Assembly: GCA_024734495.1 (NCBI GenBank) | Contig: JALMQS010000085.1 | Coordinates: forward strand, 14,794,048 to 14,858,047 | Source: Forficula auricularia | Taxonomy: Eukaryota; Arthropoda; Insecta; Dermaptera; Forficulidae | Reading direction: 5' to 3' | Length of the DNA stretch: 64,000 nt | Shown: positions 1 to 10,364 of the stretch, piece by piece | How positions within the stretch are numbered: the stretch's first letter is position 1 | How the letters are laid out: the number at the start of each line of letters is the position of its first letter | Notes under the pieces: generated by a model | Database searches by the model: none | Told to the model about the DNA's origin: nothing | Seen by the model: the letters and a program-made list of their open reading frames with translations, nothing else | Position numbers and translations under genes: made by a program

Positions 1-79
1 TTGATATATTATGTTCTTTTACTTATCATGGAACAATTTTAATTGAAAAAACGGTGCCGGAAAAATTTGGGAACCCCTG
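1..79 (-). mobile_element. hAT-like terminal fragment
   Basis: Read on the minus strand, this begins at 79 with CAGGGGTTCCCAAATTTTT, the kind of terminus typical of hAT (Charlie-like) DNA transposons. The rest of the element lies beyond the window edge. A related terminus ends at 62224. Confidence 0.4.
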
Positions 80-1287
80 TTCTATAGTATTATTAGCTGA
101 TTATTCCAGACTAAGCTTCCTCAGCATTTTTTTTAAATAAGCCCAAAAGTCTCTTTTTTTGGAAACCATTACTTATACTAAAATCGTATAAAGATAATCT
201 AGGGTAATTTAAAAAATATTTGAATATAGAATAGGAGCCTATTTTTCTTATCACTTTCTTGTAAATCGTGATGTGTTATATTTTCTTGTGACATATACAT
301 ATTTTTTTACAAAGGTGAGGAGTCAAACCCCACGCTCAACCCATTTTAGTCGCCTCTTACGACAAGCAGGTGATACTGTGGACCAATTCGAACCTTGTTC
401 CACAGGGGGGATATGGACTATTCAAGTTATTACCGTAATTTGAATGAAAAATGGAGTTTCGATTTGATCTCATAAAAATGAAAATATTAAATTTTTCACG
501 TCATTGTCTAATGGAATAGGCAGTCGCTAGAGGCGCTAGTTAACGGGAAAATAAAATTATTATTTTTATAGGAGAAAATAATTTGTTACCCTGATAATTT
601 TCTGCTGATATGTGTCAGAAGGGGTAAATTCGCGTGACTTTATATGTAGTTGTTAATTCTATATATATCGAAAAAAATGTCAAGCCTAACGTGATTTTCG
701 ACAATAAATTAGTAAAATTTCAGATTTTTAGCATATCGCGAGGTTTAATTTCCACAAACACATATCTAATAAATAAACACAAAAATGCTTTGATTTAATG
801 ATACAGAGACAGAAATAATGAAGTATAATTTAGAAATTTTTTGCTAACTAATGAATGAATGAATCATTTGTATTTTGTATACTCATTGAAAAAAATATAA
901 ATGCTAAGAATACAATAAAAACAAAGAAAAATGAATAAAATAATGAAATGGAAACCGCCATCATGTTAAAATGTTTGCTAACGTAAGTAACTTTAAAAAT
1001 AGTACACTTTACAATTTATTACGGATGTCAGCAGAAGATGGTTTGTAGGTTGGGGTGGGGGACAGGGAACAAGAACGGGTTGAGGCAAGCAATTAAGAGC
1101 GGCATTCAATTAGGGTAACCTGGAACACGTAACAAGACTCGAAATAACAGACGGCTGCTGACATTTGCCGGATGTTTTGGCTCCACCTCAACAGACAAAT
1201 ATCAAACAGAGATTGAGATGCCGAAGGAGACTTACCCCCTCAAAAAAATAAATAAAAAAAAAATCATTAGAAATTCTCTTAAACACA
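80..1287. other. A+T-rich DNA without a recognisable gene
   Basis: No credible reading frame. A short GC-richer block at about 318-412 contains, on the minus strand, a TGTCGTAAGAGGCGACTAA-like motif that I associate with dispersed insect repeats but cannot assign. A second higher-complexity block at about 1040-1210 has no recognisable coding content. Confidence 0.5.
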
Positions 1288-1288
1288 A

Positions 1289-2227
1289 ATTTTACTTTAC
1301 CATACAGGGTATGGTCAAGTATTGTAATCGTGCATGAAAAAAGTGTTTTTATTCCCTCTTTTTTTCAAAATATCTAAAAAACGGCTAAAATTATTTCGAT
1401 TAAAAAAATTGAGCGAAACCATGGCAGATCGGTCTACAAAAAAGCTGTAAAAAGTGAACATCGAAAAAATTATATTTTTCGAGATAATAATTGTTTTGTC
1501 AAAATGTCTGTTAGTCTGTGCGTTATCAAATTTTGTGGACGAGCTAGCTCAAAAACTAGTGTGAATTTCGAAACAAAATTTCACAAGTAGTTTTGGTCCA
1601 TTGAGATTAAGAGCTGATTAGATTTTGGTGCATATCGACCCAAAATTAAGGGGGGGTGGAGGGGGGGTAAAAAATTAAAAATCCAGGTCGTTTGAGCAAA
1701 CTCAACCAAATTTTGTATACATAATCAGTGGACCGCCAGAAGTCTAAAAATGCAAAATCTAACCGCCCAAAATGGGAGGGGGGGTCAAAAAATGAAAATC
1801 TTGGCCATTTACCAAACTCTATCAAATTTTGTATACATAATCAGTGGGTCCCAAGAAGTCTAAAAATGCAAAATCTAAACGCCCAAAATGGGGGGGGGGG
1901 TCAAAAAATGAAAACCTTGGCCATTTACCAAACTCAACCAAATTTTGTATACATAATCAGTGGACCTCTAGAAATCTAAAAATGTAAAATCTAACCGTGG
2001 GGGGGGGGGGGGCGGAGGCTCAAAAAATGAAAATCTTTGCCATTTACCAAATTCAACCAAATTTTGTATACATAATCAGTGGGTCCCAGGAGTCTAAGAA
2101 TGCACAAACTAACCCCCCCCTCCCCTACATGATTATAAATAATTTTATTAAATATTAAATATAAGTGAGGGGCCAGGTTGTATGATAAATTCAAGTGGAT
2201 GGCCACATCAGAACACGTGAGCTTATT
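1289..2227 (+). mobile_element. Helentron-like element, family A copy 1 (full length)
   Basis: Reference copy of the commonest repeat in the window. The left end has ACTTTACCATACA, itself part of a short hairpin (ACCATAC AGG GTATGGT). The right end has the inverse motif TGTATGGTAAAGT or close variants, about 50 bp before a conserved end reading TCAGCTTATT. Between them lie an A+T-rich body and four copies of a roughly 120-bp minisatellite at about 1690-2110, each with an ACCAAATTTTGTATACATAA core and a poly-G tract. Subterminal inverted repeats around a minisatellite core resemble non-autonomous Helentron/DINE-1 elements. That class is my inference, since no Rep/helicase protein is present. 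Confidence 0.5.
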
Positions 2228-2439
2228 TTGGATTGCCTTTTTTTATTCGTACCGGCCACAGAGCAAATAGATTAAATCTACTTTTTGAATTATATAGATT
2301 TTAAGGTAGTTTTTTTATTGGGATTTTTTTTGAAATTTATAGAGATTATTATTTAAATTCTTCTGCATCCATTGGTGACAAAACGAAATTTATGAACAAT
2401 ATAGTTCAGGAGATATTAAATTTCAAAAATAGAGTTTTT

Positions 2440-3240
2440 CAGACACTAGCCTAGCTCCTGGACTCCACCCCGCACCACCCCCTGCACTCCCACCCTACTC
2501 GCATCAGTCCCTCACCCCACAACCATCCTAACCCGCGCATCCCCACTCCATTCCACCCACCATCCGCACCCAGTTTTTGCATTTCTAGCCTTCTAGTGAC
2601 CCACAGATTATGTATACAAAATTTGGTTGAGTTTGGTCCAAGAGAAATAATTTTCATTTTTTGACCCTCCCCCCCCCCATTTGGGTGGTTAGTTTTTGCA
2701 TTTCTAGCTCTCTAGAGGCCCAAAGAATATGTATACAAAATTTGGTTGAGTTTGCTCCAAGGGCAAGAATTTACATTTTTAACACCCCCCCCCCTTTTTG
2801 GGTGTTTTTTAGGAAAAATTTTTTAAACAAAAGTTGTCAGAAATCACATCCTCTACAACATTGTTTATCATAGAATTTGCTGTAGGGTTAAAAGTTTAGG
2901 AGTTATTTGATAATTTTCATTCGTGCGACCCCCCCCCCCAAACCCCCTTCTGGGGTCAAAATATCAAAACCGAATATAGCTAAAAACGTAAGTTAGAAGA
3001 CATTTGATGTAAATATGAAATTTCACAATAATCCCTTCAGCCATTTTTACGTGAATCGTGAGCAACTTTTCGGAAACTGAAACAGACAGATAGACATACA
3101 GACAGACAGACAGGAATTTTGTTGAGAGTGTTTTCGTTCATAACTTTGTTTGAAACGTGTTGCAACCAAAATCTGGCGTTATTTGGACCAATGTACAGAC
3201 AAAACATTACGTTTATATATATATCGTAGATATAGTTGCG
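2440..3240 (-). mobile_element. Helentron-like element, family B copy 1
   Basis: Shares the minisatellite core of family A (ACAAAATTTGGTTGAG on the plus strand) but has a different body and a long C-rich tract at 2455-2575, which is G-rich on the element strand. The 2780-3240 body matches 9190-9620 in reverse, including a GACAGACAGACAG stretch and a (TA)n end. Non-coding. Confidence 0.45.
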
Positions 3241-3394
3241 AATAAAAAGGTTTAAAAAGTGCTGTTTTATAGCTATTTTTTAGAGATTTCAAAAACGTAA
3301 AAAAGTAGACAAAAATACTTGGGATAAAGTACTCTTTTGTTACCTGATTTTGCAATGCTAATGATAGAGTAGCTGAATTTGATCTTGACCTTGT

Positions 3395-3460
3395 CAGAGT
3401 TGATTTGAGATGTGACGTCGCCCCTGCGCTCTAGGCAACCAATGAGTCATCGGCGTAAAC
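3395..3460. promoter_or_regulatory. Cluster of CRE, CCAAT and AP-1-like motifs
   Basis: In a non-repetitive, GC-richer stretch (about 3380-3540) there is TGACGTC at 3413-3419, CCAAT at 3439-3443 and a palindromic ATGAGTCAT at 3442-3450. These match consensus sites for CREB, NF-Y and AP-1 factors. No transcription unit can be seen next to it, so a regulatory role is only a suggestion. Confidence 0.2.
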
Positions 3461-3999
3461 AGGCTGGCTCTCAAGGAGCACGCGAGTTCATCCCAGAACG
3501 AAGGCCTTGCCTGTCCAGACAAAAGAAACACGAAGTTTTAACCAAATGGAATACAAAACAACTGTCATTTATTTTTTCCTTTTAATAAAAAAAAGTATTA
3601 TAATAGAAAATATTATAAATATAATACGTAATTGGAATAATTTTTAAAATGAAATTGAAATTAAGTTGACAAATATAAAATACAAAAGATATTTAATGAT
3701 TGCTTGGCATGTCTAGAAATTATTACTATGATCTATATTTATTTCTAAATAAATAAATATATTATATATAATACTAGAGGAATGACCAGTCGATTAGCAC
3801 GGGCTTTTTTTTTGTCTGAATGGCCTCGGAAAAAATAAAAAATGCCCATTTACCCATACCCTAAAAAAATATATATATCCACGAGAATTTTGAATAAAAA
3901 ATGAAAAAATGATAAATATTTGAAAAACAGTCCATATCTGATTTTTTGTTAATTGAAATTTTGTTGCAAAAAATTTCGATCATTTCTAAAATTAATCTT

Positions 4000-4221
4000 A
4001 GGGGAGCCGGGTTGGCTCAGTTGGCTAACGCACTTGCCTAGTTTCGACATCGATCGATTATGACGATGTTGGAATGGGAGGCCGGGGTTCGATCCTAGCT
4101 GACGAATAAAAATTTCTACCGGCTGAAAACTCGGCTCCCCCACTAACCCTACTAACACTTTACTTATGTGCTGTCTAAATGGGCTTTGTTCCCGGTGACA
4201 TTAAATAAATAAAAAAAAAAA
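4000..4221 (+). mobile_element. tRNA-derived SINE, family S1 copy 1
   Basis: Begins GGGGAGCCGGGTTGGCTCAG. It has a Pol III A box (TGGCTCAGTTGG) and B box (GGTTCGATCCT), a non-tRNA body ending GGTGACATTAAATAAATAA, and a poly-A tail. It is flanked by an exact 12-bp direct repeat, AAAATTAATCTT, at 3988-3999 and 4222-4233. That is a target-site duplication from LINE-mediated retrotransposition. Other copies are at 37366 and, on the minus strand, at 22002. Confidence 0.85.
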
Positions 4222-4239
4222 AAAATTAATCTTTCTCTA

Positions 4240-6300
4240 AATTCTGCTCTTTATCTAAAATTGTGGGATTGGATTAATTAATTAATAGCCATTTAAATAA
4301 TATGGACACAATTTTGACTTTTCCAATTCCAAAATTTTAGATAGAAGGGAAGCAAAATTGGACTGTTTTTCTAATATAATATTTACTTATATAAAAAAAA
4401 AAAATAGTAAATTAATTTTCCGTAAATATTTATGTGTTTCATTTATTTTCCCTAAATATTTATATTTTTTTTATTTTATTCAAAGTAATTTCTCCAAGAC
4501 AATCTGTATCATTGTCTAAATTCAAAATATTTACCGGTGAACAACAACTTTTCTTCTAGAAAGAATAAAAAATGAGAGAGCGCCTCAAGAGACGAGACTG
4601 TTATTTTCGCCAATATATATTATCTATATTGGTGTTTTAGGACACACCAACAGAGAGGGTTATTAGCACTTCAAAGTTAATTTTGATTTCTATGTAAAAA
4701 TGTACATAATAAATATATTTATATGCACAATTGAGATTTCTAGAGATTCTATTAGTTTCGCAGATCCCAATATAGAAAAAAAATCAATAATCAAAGTCAA
4801 AAGACAAATAAAATAAAAATATAAATTTTATATAATAACAATAAAATAAATCTATACAAAATATAACGCAGATAAACCATATAAATTAACAACCGAGAAA
4901 ATTAACAAACTAAACAAATATATTAACAATCTATGAAGCTTTAAAGGGGCATAATATCAAGTGATTGAACATCCATGTTTTCAGATAGTTTCCCATAGAT
5001 TAATATATTATATATATAATTATTTTTATCATATGTGTGTCAGGTGATGATGTGTAGGGTTGTTTTTTTTACGGGTTATTTTCTATGTTAAAAAAATTAC
5101 CGAAAGTTTTTTAGGTGGCTAGTATATATAATTAAAGACTTTATGTATGGCTACACATATATCAATTTTCAACATACTGAATTAATAGCTACTGGGATTT
5201 ATCTCTCCATATAAATAACATGTGATGGAGATGAGATGATATGATGAATTGCAATTTTGAATTATCTTGTCTAAATAGAGTGTGAAAATTTCCTATTCAG
5301 AAGATTTCTCTAACCAGATGATGAATAATTAGAGAATAGAAAGGCTAATGGATTATATTAATGGGATAATAAATAAAATATAACTCGTCATCTTTATGAT
5401 ATCATTGTCCCGATTTAGAATCGGGATCGATTGGATGGGGCGGTGGTTGCATGCGGGCCGCCCATTCTGGAGAAAGGCTCGTATCTTTTTGCCATTATTG
5501 AAAAGAGAAAGTAAAAGTGCAATGCCCTTGCATGCAAAAGTGACAGTAAAGATTTTTTCATTTTAAACTTCTTTACTTTATCCAAATGAAGCAGATAAGT
5601 ATTGTAATCGGTCTCGCGACTTCAAAGGGTCCTCAAGTAAAGACTACGGAACCGATTGACCTCAACCAAAGTCAGGAATTGTAGTTTCATCCCCGTTGAA
5701 TTTTAGAACCTGACTATTTTGCAAAAAAAATACATATCTTACCCAGAGCCCAAAAAGTGCGATTTCGTTATTTAGTCCATGGGGATGTATGTATGTATGT
5801 ATGTATGTAATGTTTATATTCCTTTTTTAGTGGACAATTTTCTCCACGCCGTCCAGCCGATTAAAAAAATACTATTACTTTAACAAAATTAAGCGCTGAT
5901 ATGTTTTTGATACATATCGGCCGACAAACATTATTAGTTCCTTAATATAGGTATATTCTAGTACTTTTATAATTTTTTCTAAATATTTTGAATATGGCTT
6001 AACCAATTTTGATCAAATTTTTTATAATATTCTATTTAAGTATTTTCAGCAAAAAGATAAAGTTTTTAAGAAAATTACATTTTAAAGAACTTTAGTACAT
6101 TACAGAAGGATAGTACTTTGTTTTTAATTAATCCGTCGAATAATATTTTCATTGAAAAATAAAAGCATATAGATAGCTATTAGTTTATTTTTTAACATAG
6201 AAAATAGGTGGAGCGAATGAGTCTTCGATAGGATACCTTTACCCAAAAAACTATTGAAAATAACTATATTTGAGTGGATATCGATGAGGCAATCGAAAAA
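4240..6300. other. A+T-rich DNA without a recognisable gene
   Basis: Mostly low-complexity A+T sequence. It contains a (GTAT)n microsatellite at about 5786-5812 and a higher-complexity stretch at about 5390-5760 with no usable reading frame. Confidence 0.5.
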
Positions 6301-6328
6301 AGAAGAAGATAATTTACACTATCTTTTT

Positions 6329-6384
6329 ATTCATAAAACCGACGTTTCGGAGGCTATTCCCTCCTTCTTCAAGGTTTTGAAATA
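6329..6384 (-). ncRNA. Hammerhead ribozyme-like motif, left arm
   Basis: On the minus strand: TTGAAGA, one extra A, stem II GGAGG/CCUCC with a GAAUAG loop, then GAAAC and GUC. Stem II and the GAAAC-GUC half are intact. The CUGANGA half has a substitution. The GAAAC-GUC join leaves no room for a normal stem III, so any activity would need a dimer. Confidence 0.4.
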
Positions 6385-6394
6385 GTCAGTGAAA

Positions 6395-6445
6395 GAAATC
6401 CTGAAGAAGGAGGGAGCTTCCGAAACGTCGGTTTTATAAATAAAA
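6395..6445 (+). ncRNA. Hammerhead ribozyme-like motif, right arm
   Basis: CTGAAGA at 6401-6407, one extra A, stem II GGAGG/CUUCC with a GAG loop, then GAAAC at 6422-6426 and GUC at 6427-6429. All core elements fit CUGANGA...GAAA...UH apart from the single extra nucleotide before stem II, which recurs in most ribozyme-like motifs here. Confidence 0.45.
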
Positions 6446-6978
6446 AGATAGTGTAAATTATCTTCTTCTTTTTTTAGATATACCGGATGAGTTTTTTATC
6501 TTGAGACAGTCTTATAACTCAAAAACAGTGCATTATATGGAATAAAGTTTCAAATAAAAGTTTATTTATATCAAGGGGGAAACTAAACTATGCTATTGTT
6601 TGTCGACCTTGAACAAACTTTCAAGGGTATTCCAAAGTCAAGTTCTGTTTTTTAAATAGAACCCTATATTTTTCTATACGTTTACTTAATCTAGAAAAAA
6701 AACTGAACAACTTTCTTAAGAACTATTTTTAAATGACATCAAATAAACAAAATACATGAATCAATTAGATCTCAAAAAAAATTCTTAATAATTATTCTTA
6801 ATTATTATTTAACTTAATTATCAAATACTAATGATTAAATATTTAATTATTAAATAAATAATTTAATAATATTTCGACACTGTTCTGAGATACTACACAG
6901 TGTATCACAAGTCTTCTCGATGAATTCCAGTTCTAATTTCCTGTTCCAATTTCTTCGAGGCCTTTACATTTCCTGTTT

Positions 6979-7522
6979 TTAACCGACTTCAAAAAAGGAG
7001 TGACTGATTTTTTTTTTTTTCTGTCTATGTTACCTCATATTTCCGGCAATTGTGAACCGATTTTGAAAAAAAATTTGCATTGGGTTCAGTCTAGCTTCCG
7101 ATTGGTCCCGGTTTTTTCATTGGTATTAGACCTTTTTTGTTAGGGTTGTTGAGGCCTAACTTCTTTATTTATAAACCGATTTCGATGATTCTTTTTTATT
7201 TGAAAGGGGTATGTTAGGGATGGTCTCATATTAATTTGGCCAAGTTCTGATGATATGATCACTGTTAATAACATCACTAAAAAGAGAAAAATAAAAATAA
7301 TTTTTAAGATACATATACCTTTCATGAATCGCACTCGACGGATCTTACTTAGTACGTTTGGCGGATACGTTCGCTTATAGGTATAGTTTGATTGGCACCG
7401 ACTTCAGTAAGTAATTTCATGCTAATATTTTGTCGTTTAGTTGTAACTAAATAAGATAATAATTATTTTATACCTTTTAGTGTATGTTATTTGTTGCACT
7501 TAATTTTTTTGAAGTCGGTTTT
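6979..7522 (+). mobile_element. Family E inverted-repeat element, copy 1
   Basis: Ends in AACCGACTTCAAAAAA on the left and TTTTTTTGAAGTCGGTT on the right. The interior, including GATTTCGATGATTC and GCACTCGACGGATCTTAC, recurs at 11284-11500, 18478-18781 and 54208-54942. The 64-codon frame on the other strand is hydrophobic but not convincingly conserved as protein. Superfamily not assigned. It sits inside family K copy 1. Confidence 0.6.
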
Positions 7523-7588
7523 ATTTTTTTCTTAAAAATTATTTTTATGGTTTTTAAATTGAAAGTTTTTGCCGAGAGTAGTAGAATT

Positions 7589-7770
7589 ATTATATATTGA
7601 AAGAGACAATAAAAGAGTGTGTCTTCTGCTGGATTCATAAATTAATTCCTGTGAATACATTGTAATAGACTGATGAAGAGGGCAAAGCCCTCGAAACTAT
7701 AGTCTCGTTATAAATAAATAAAATTTATAATTCCAGCAGAAGACACACTCTTTTATTGTCTCCTTCAATT
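7589..7770 (+). mobile_element. Hammerhead element H1, copy 1
   Basis: A short non-coding element with about 31-bp terminal inverted repeats (GACAATAAAAGAGTGTGTC on the left, its complement at about 7740-7766) around a hammerhead ribozyme motif. Copies at 12855-13058 and 58807-58998 share the same arms and ribozyme but differ in the left interior. A flanking motif, CTACTCTCGGCAAAA or its complement, accompanies all three copies, so the full unit may be longer. Its position inside family K makes it younger than that copy. Confidence 0.65.
7660..7713 (+). ncRNA. Hammerhead ribozyme motif in H1 copy 1
   Basis: CUGAUGA at 7670-7676, an extra A, stem II GAGGGC/GCCCUC (6 bp, loop AAA), GAAAC at 7693-7697, loop UAUA, then GUC at 7702-7704. 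Stem I can form between 7660-7669 and 7705-7713 with one bulged A. Stem III is reduced to the A-U and C-G pairs closing UAUA. ACUAUAGU is self-complementary, so two molecules could share a longer stem III. Short stem III hammerheads of this kind are known from Penelope-like elements. The extra A before stem II departs from the canonical core. Confidence 0.65.
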
Positions 7771-7943
7771 TATGTTTTTTTAAACAAATTTTTACAACAC
7801 GATAAAATGAAGCTTGTGAGGGTGTAGTCCTATCAGGAAAATGTTCGGCATCCATTTCAATAGCAGTCCCATAACACTTCTTCCACACTCACCGCATAAA
7901 TTAAGTCCATTTCAATTCTGTCTTCAACAAAAAAATGCTCCAT
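7760..7943 (-). pseudogene. DUF4817-like helix-turn-helix relic in family K
   Basis: Starting at an ATG at 7943 on the minus strand, the reading shows MEHFFVEDRIEMDLIYA, then after a frame slip AIEMDAEHFPDRTTPSQASF. The spacing of YxxAIEMDAEHFPDR...PSxxSF resembles the N-terminal DUF4817 domain of insect transposon proteins (family pattern AxxxYxERFPxRxxPxxxTF), which often precedes a Tc1/mariner-type DDE domain. No DDE domain is seen here. The same segment occurs in family K copy 2. Assignment is by motif recognition only. Confidence 0.4.
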
Positions 7944-8509
7944 TTTTATTATGGTAATACAATATAACTATCTACTGGATTGACACGAGAAAAAACTTTT
8001 TTAAACTCAAGAATTTTAACTACTTAGTTCTATTAAGTAGAAAATAATCTCTTAAATCTGAATATAACGAAGTTTTACTATCATTATAAACACTTATTCT
8101 CATTGTTCTGACTTTTCGATTTAATTATTATTTATTTAATATTTAATTATTTAATCATTATTATTTGATAATTAAGTTAAATAATTAATTAAGAATAATT
8201 ATTAAGATTTTTTTGAAATCTAATTGATTCATGTATTTTGTTTATTTAATGTCGTATAAAAAATAGTTCTTATGAAAGTTTTTTCAGTTTTTTTAGTAGA
8301 TTAAATAGACGTATAGAAAAATATAGGGTTCCATTTAAAAAGCAGAACTTGACCTTGAAATACCCATGAAAGCTTGTTCTAGGTCGACAAACAATACTGT
8401 AGTTTAGTTTCCCCCTCGATATAAACAAACTTTTATTTGAAACATTTTTCCATATAATGCACTGTTTTTTAGTTATAAGAATGTCTCAAGATAAAAAAAC
8501 TCACGTATT

Positions 8510-8692
8510 AATGTTAACAGCTATTTGTAAATTTTGTAGCCCAATTAATTGAAGATGGCCAACTAAATACAGGCCGAAACGTTTTATTCATGGGGGTTTT
8601 ATTGAACTCAGCACATCCAACTTTGGCTGATACTTCCTCCTTCATCTAATACAGTTCCATCACAGCCACGAACTCTAACAACATAAATACAT
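8510..8692 (+). mobile_element. Family H ribozyme-like element, copy 1
   Basis: Matches 59970-60145 closely (AAATTTTGTAGC, ..., ACGAACTCTAACAAC) and a truncated minus-strand copy at 59060-59135. It contains TTGAAGA, a U, GGCC/GGCC stem II and GAAAC at 8576-8580, a degraded hammerhead arrangement. Non-coding. Confidence 0.5.
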
Positions 8693-9189
8693 GTTTAATA
8701 TTTCAAAATACAGTAGGCTGTTGGAAAGGGCATATACCCTTTGGGGACACAGGTTTACTCAGAGTTAGGCCACTGTGAGGATACGGATATTACCATAAAT
8801 TATCCAGAATTTGCTACTGGGAATAGTAGTTTAAATCTTTTTAAGCACGGACTAAATTAACATTGTAATTTTTTCACACTATTAGTATTAAACTAAAAAT
8901 TATTTGATTATCATTTAAATTTCATTTTATGATTTAATTTTTGGTCACAAGAGTGAGCTACACACCGGGAAGGAATGCTTATATTTATACCGAGAGATGT
9001 CGTGCAGAGATGGCAAAGTTTCAATTTCCGCCAATTTAATTCATTTCAAACATTAATTCTTAGAACAGATTCAAAATAAATTTATAAATGTTAGTAATTA
9101 ATTTTAGATTTTTTCAAATTATTATAGGCTAATTACCTTTTGATACATTTAAAGTCTCTACCCTACACCCACAACCAAAGAGTATATCA

Positions 9190-10040
9190 AAGATCATTAA
9201 CACTTTATATATATACATATATATAAATAAGGTTTTGTCTGTACATTGGTCTAAATCACGCCAAATTTTGGTTGCACACGTTTCAAGCAAAGTTATCAAC
9301 GAAAACACCATCAACAAAATTCCTGTCTGTCTGTATGTTTCCGTGAAAAGTTGCTCACGATTCACGTAAAACGGCTGAAGGGATTATTATGAAATTTCAT
9401 ATTTACATCAGATGTCTTCTAACTTAGGTTTATAGCTATATAACGTTTTGATATTTTGACCCCAAAAGGGGTTTTGGGAGGGGCTCACGAATGAAAGTTA
9501 TGAAATAACTCCTAAACTATTAACTCTACGGCAAATTTTATTATGAGCAAAGATGTAATTTCTGACTTTTCTTTAAAAAATTCCCCCAAAAACCACCCAA
9601 AAAAGGGGGTGGGTCAAAATATAAAAATTCTTGCTCTTGTACCAAACTCAACCAAATTTTGTATACATAATCTGTGGGTTACTAGAAGGCTAGAAATGCA
9701 AAAACTGGGTGCGGTGGTGGAGTGATGGTGCGGGGGTGGAATGGAGAAGGGGCTGGGTTAGGGTAGGAGGTGCGTGGTGGTATGAGGGTCCGGGGGGGTG
9801 CAGTGTGGAGTCCGGGTATTGTAGCGGGGGTGGGGTCCAGGAGGCTAGGCGGGGTGTGGTGCGCGGTGGTGGAGGGCACGGGACGGGGTCCAGGGTGGGT
9901 GGAGTGCGGGGTTCAGATGAGTGTCCAGAGATGTGATGGGGTGGTGTGGGGAGGGGGCTGAGAACAGGTGCATAGTGTGGGGGGTGGTGGTTCTGGGTGG
10001 GGGGGGGGGGGGGGGTCCAGGGGGCGGGCCTTGCAGCTAG
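9190..10040 (+). mobile_element. Helentron-like element, family B copy 2 with G-rich tail
   Basis: Opposite-orientation copy of 2440-3240. The body at 9190-9620 is followed by the shared core (CAACCAAATTTTGTATACAT), then GCTAGAAATGCAAAAACTG, then an extended G-rich tract. It ends near GCAGCTAG at 10034. A CTAG end followed by T would suit a Helitron, but one copy cannot prove that. Confidence 0.45.
9700..10027 (+). repeat. G-rich minisatellite-like tract
   Basis: About 330 bp of GGTGG/GGGGT-type sequence with many runs of three or more G and a run of about 18 G near 10000. It could form G-quadruplexes. Related tracts follow the same anchor at 19796-19945 and, inverted, at 2455-2575. The glycine- or proline-rich frames here come from composition and are not genes. 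Confidence 0.7.
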
Positions 10041-10261
10041 TATTGAATTTTTTTCAGATTTAAAATTGAAAGTTTCCCCTTCAATTCTTCCAAAACTTTT
10101 GGAGAGATATTCATATTTTTTATTTGAGAAAAAAAATCAGGTCAAATTGTATCAGATATTATATGTTTTTTAGTAAGTACCTAAGTACATAAAAATTTCA
10201 ATGTATCAATTTATAATTTTTCGTTTTGATGCCTTTTCATTGATTTTTGAGTTGGAGAGCC

Positions 10262-10315
10262 AACCTTATCATTCACTTTTGTTTTTTTCGATTGTTGTCA
10301 AAAGTAAATTTTTTC
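10262..10315 (+). repeat. 54-bp direct repeat, left copy
   Basis: Identical to 11923-11976 (contains CATTCACTTTTGTTTTTTTC). The two copies bracket 1.6 kb holding a LINE fragment, a family E patch and a SINE fragment. Confidence 0.85.
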
Positions 10316-10364
10316 CCTTAATTTCAAAATAAATAGCAAATTTCTTCTCTCTTTATAATCTCTC

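Larger units (their letters stand above)
6301..6471. mobile_element. Fold-back element with two hammerhead-like cores
   Basis: Two arms of about 70-75 bp are inverted copies: AGATAATTTACACTATC near 6308 and GATAGTGTAAATTATCTT near 6448. Each arm carries a hammerhead-like core reading outward from the centre (separate entries). The element abuts the left end of family K copy 1 at 6481. No protein is encoded. Confidence 0.6.
6481..8507. mobile_element. Family K long-TIR transposon, copy 1 (carries two insertions)
   Basis: The terminal inverted repeats are about 390 bp: left 6481-6872, right 8120-8507. The left end TACCGGATGAGT is preceded by TA. The interior (about 6873-6975 and 7770-8110) matches family K copy 2 in reverse orientation. 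TA target sites and a DUF4817-like relic suggest a Tc1/mariner-superfamily relative. Family E and a hammerhead element are nested inside. Confidence 0.65.

Noticed and set aside
1728..2206. Short frames over the family A minisatellite (both strands), also at 12306, 23520 and 38845
   Set aside because: They follow the tandem repeat units, contain poly-G-derived glycine or proline runs and have no protein-like conservation.
4000..4080. tRNA gene at the SINE head
   Set aside because: A and B boxes are present but the cloverleaf is not. The body, poly-A tail and 12-bp duplication identify a SINE.
7140..7334. Hydrophobic minus-strand frame in family E, recurring at 11297-11506
   Set aside because: Recurs because the DNA repeat recurs. 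The third copy is not open in the same way, and no known family fits.
9682..9961. Glycine- or proline-rich frames in the G-rich tract
   Set aside because: Composition of a G-rich tract keeps stops away. No start context or domain.
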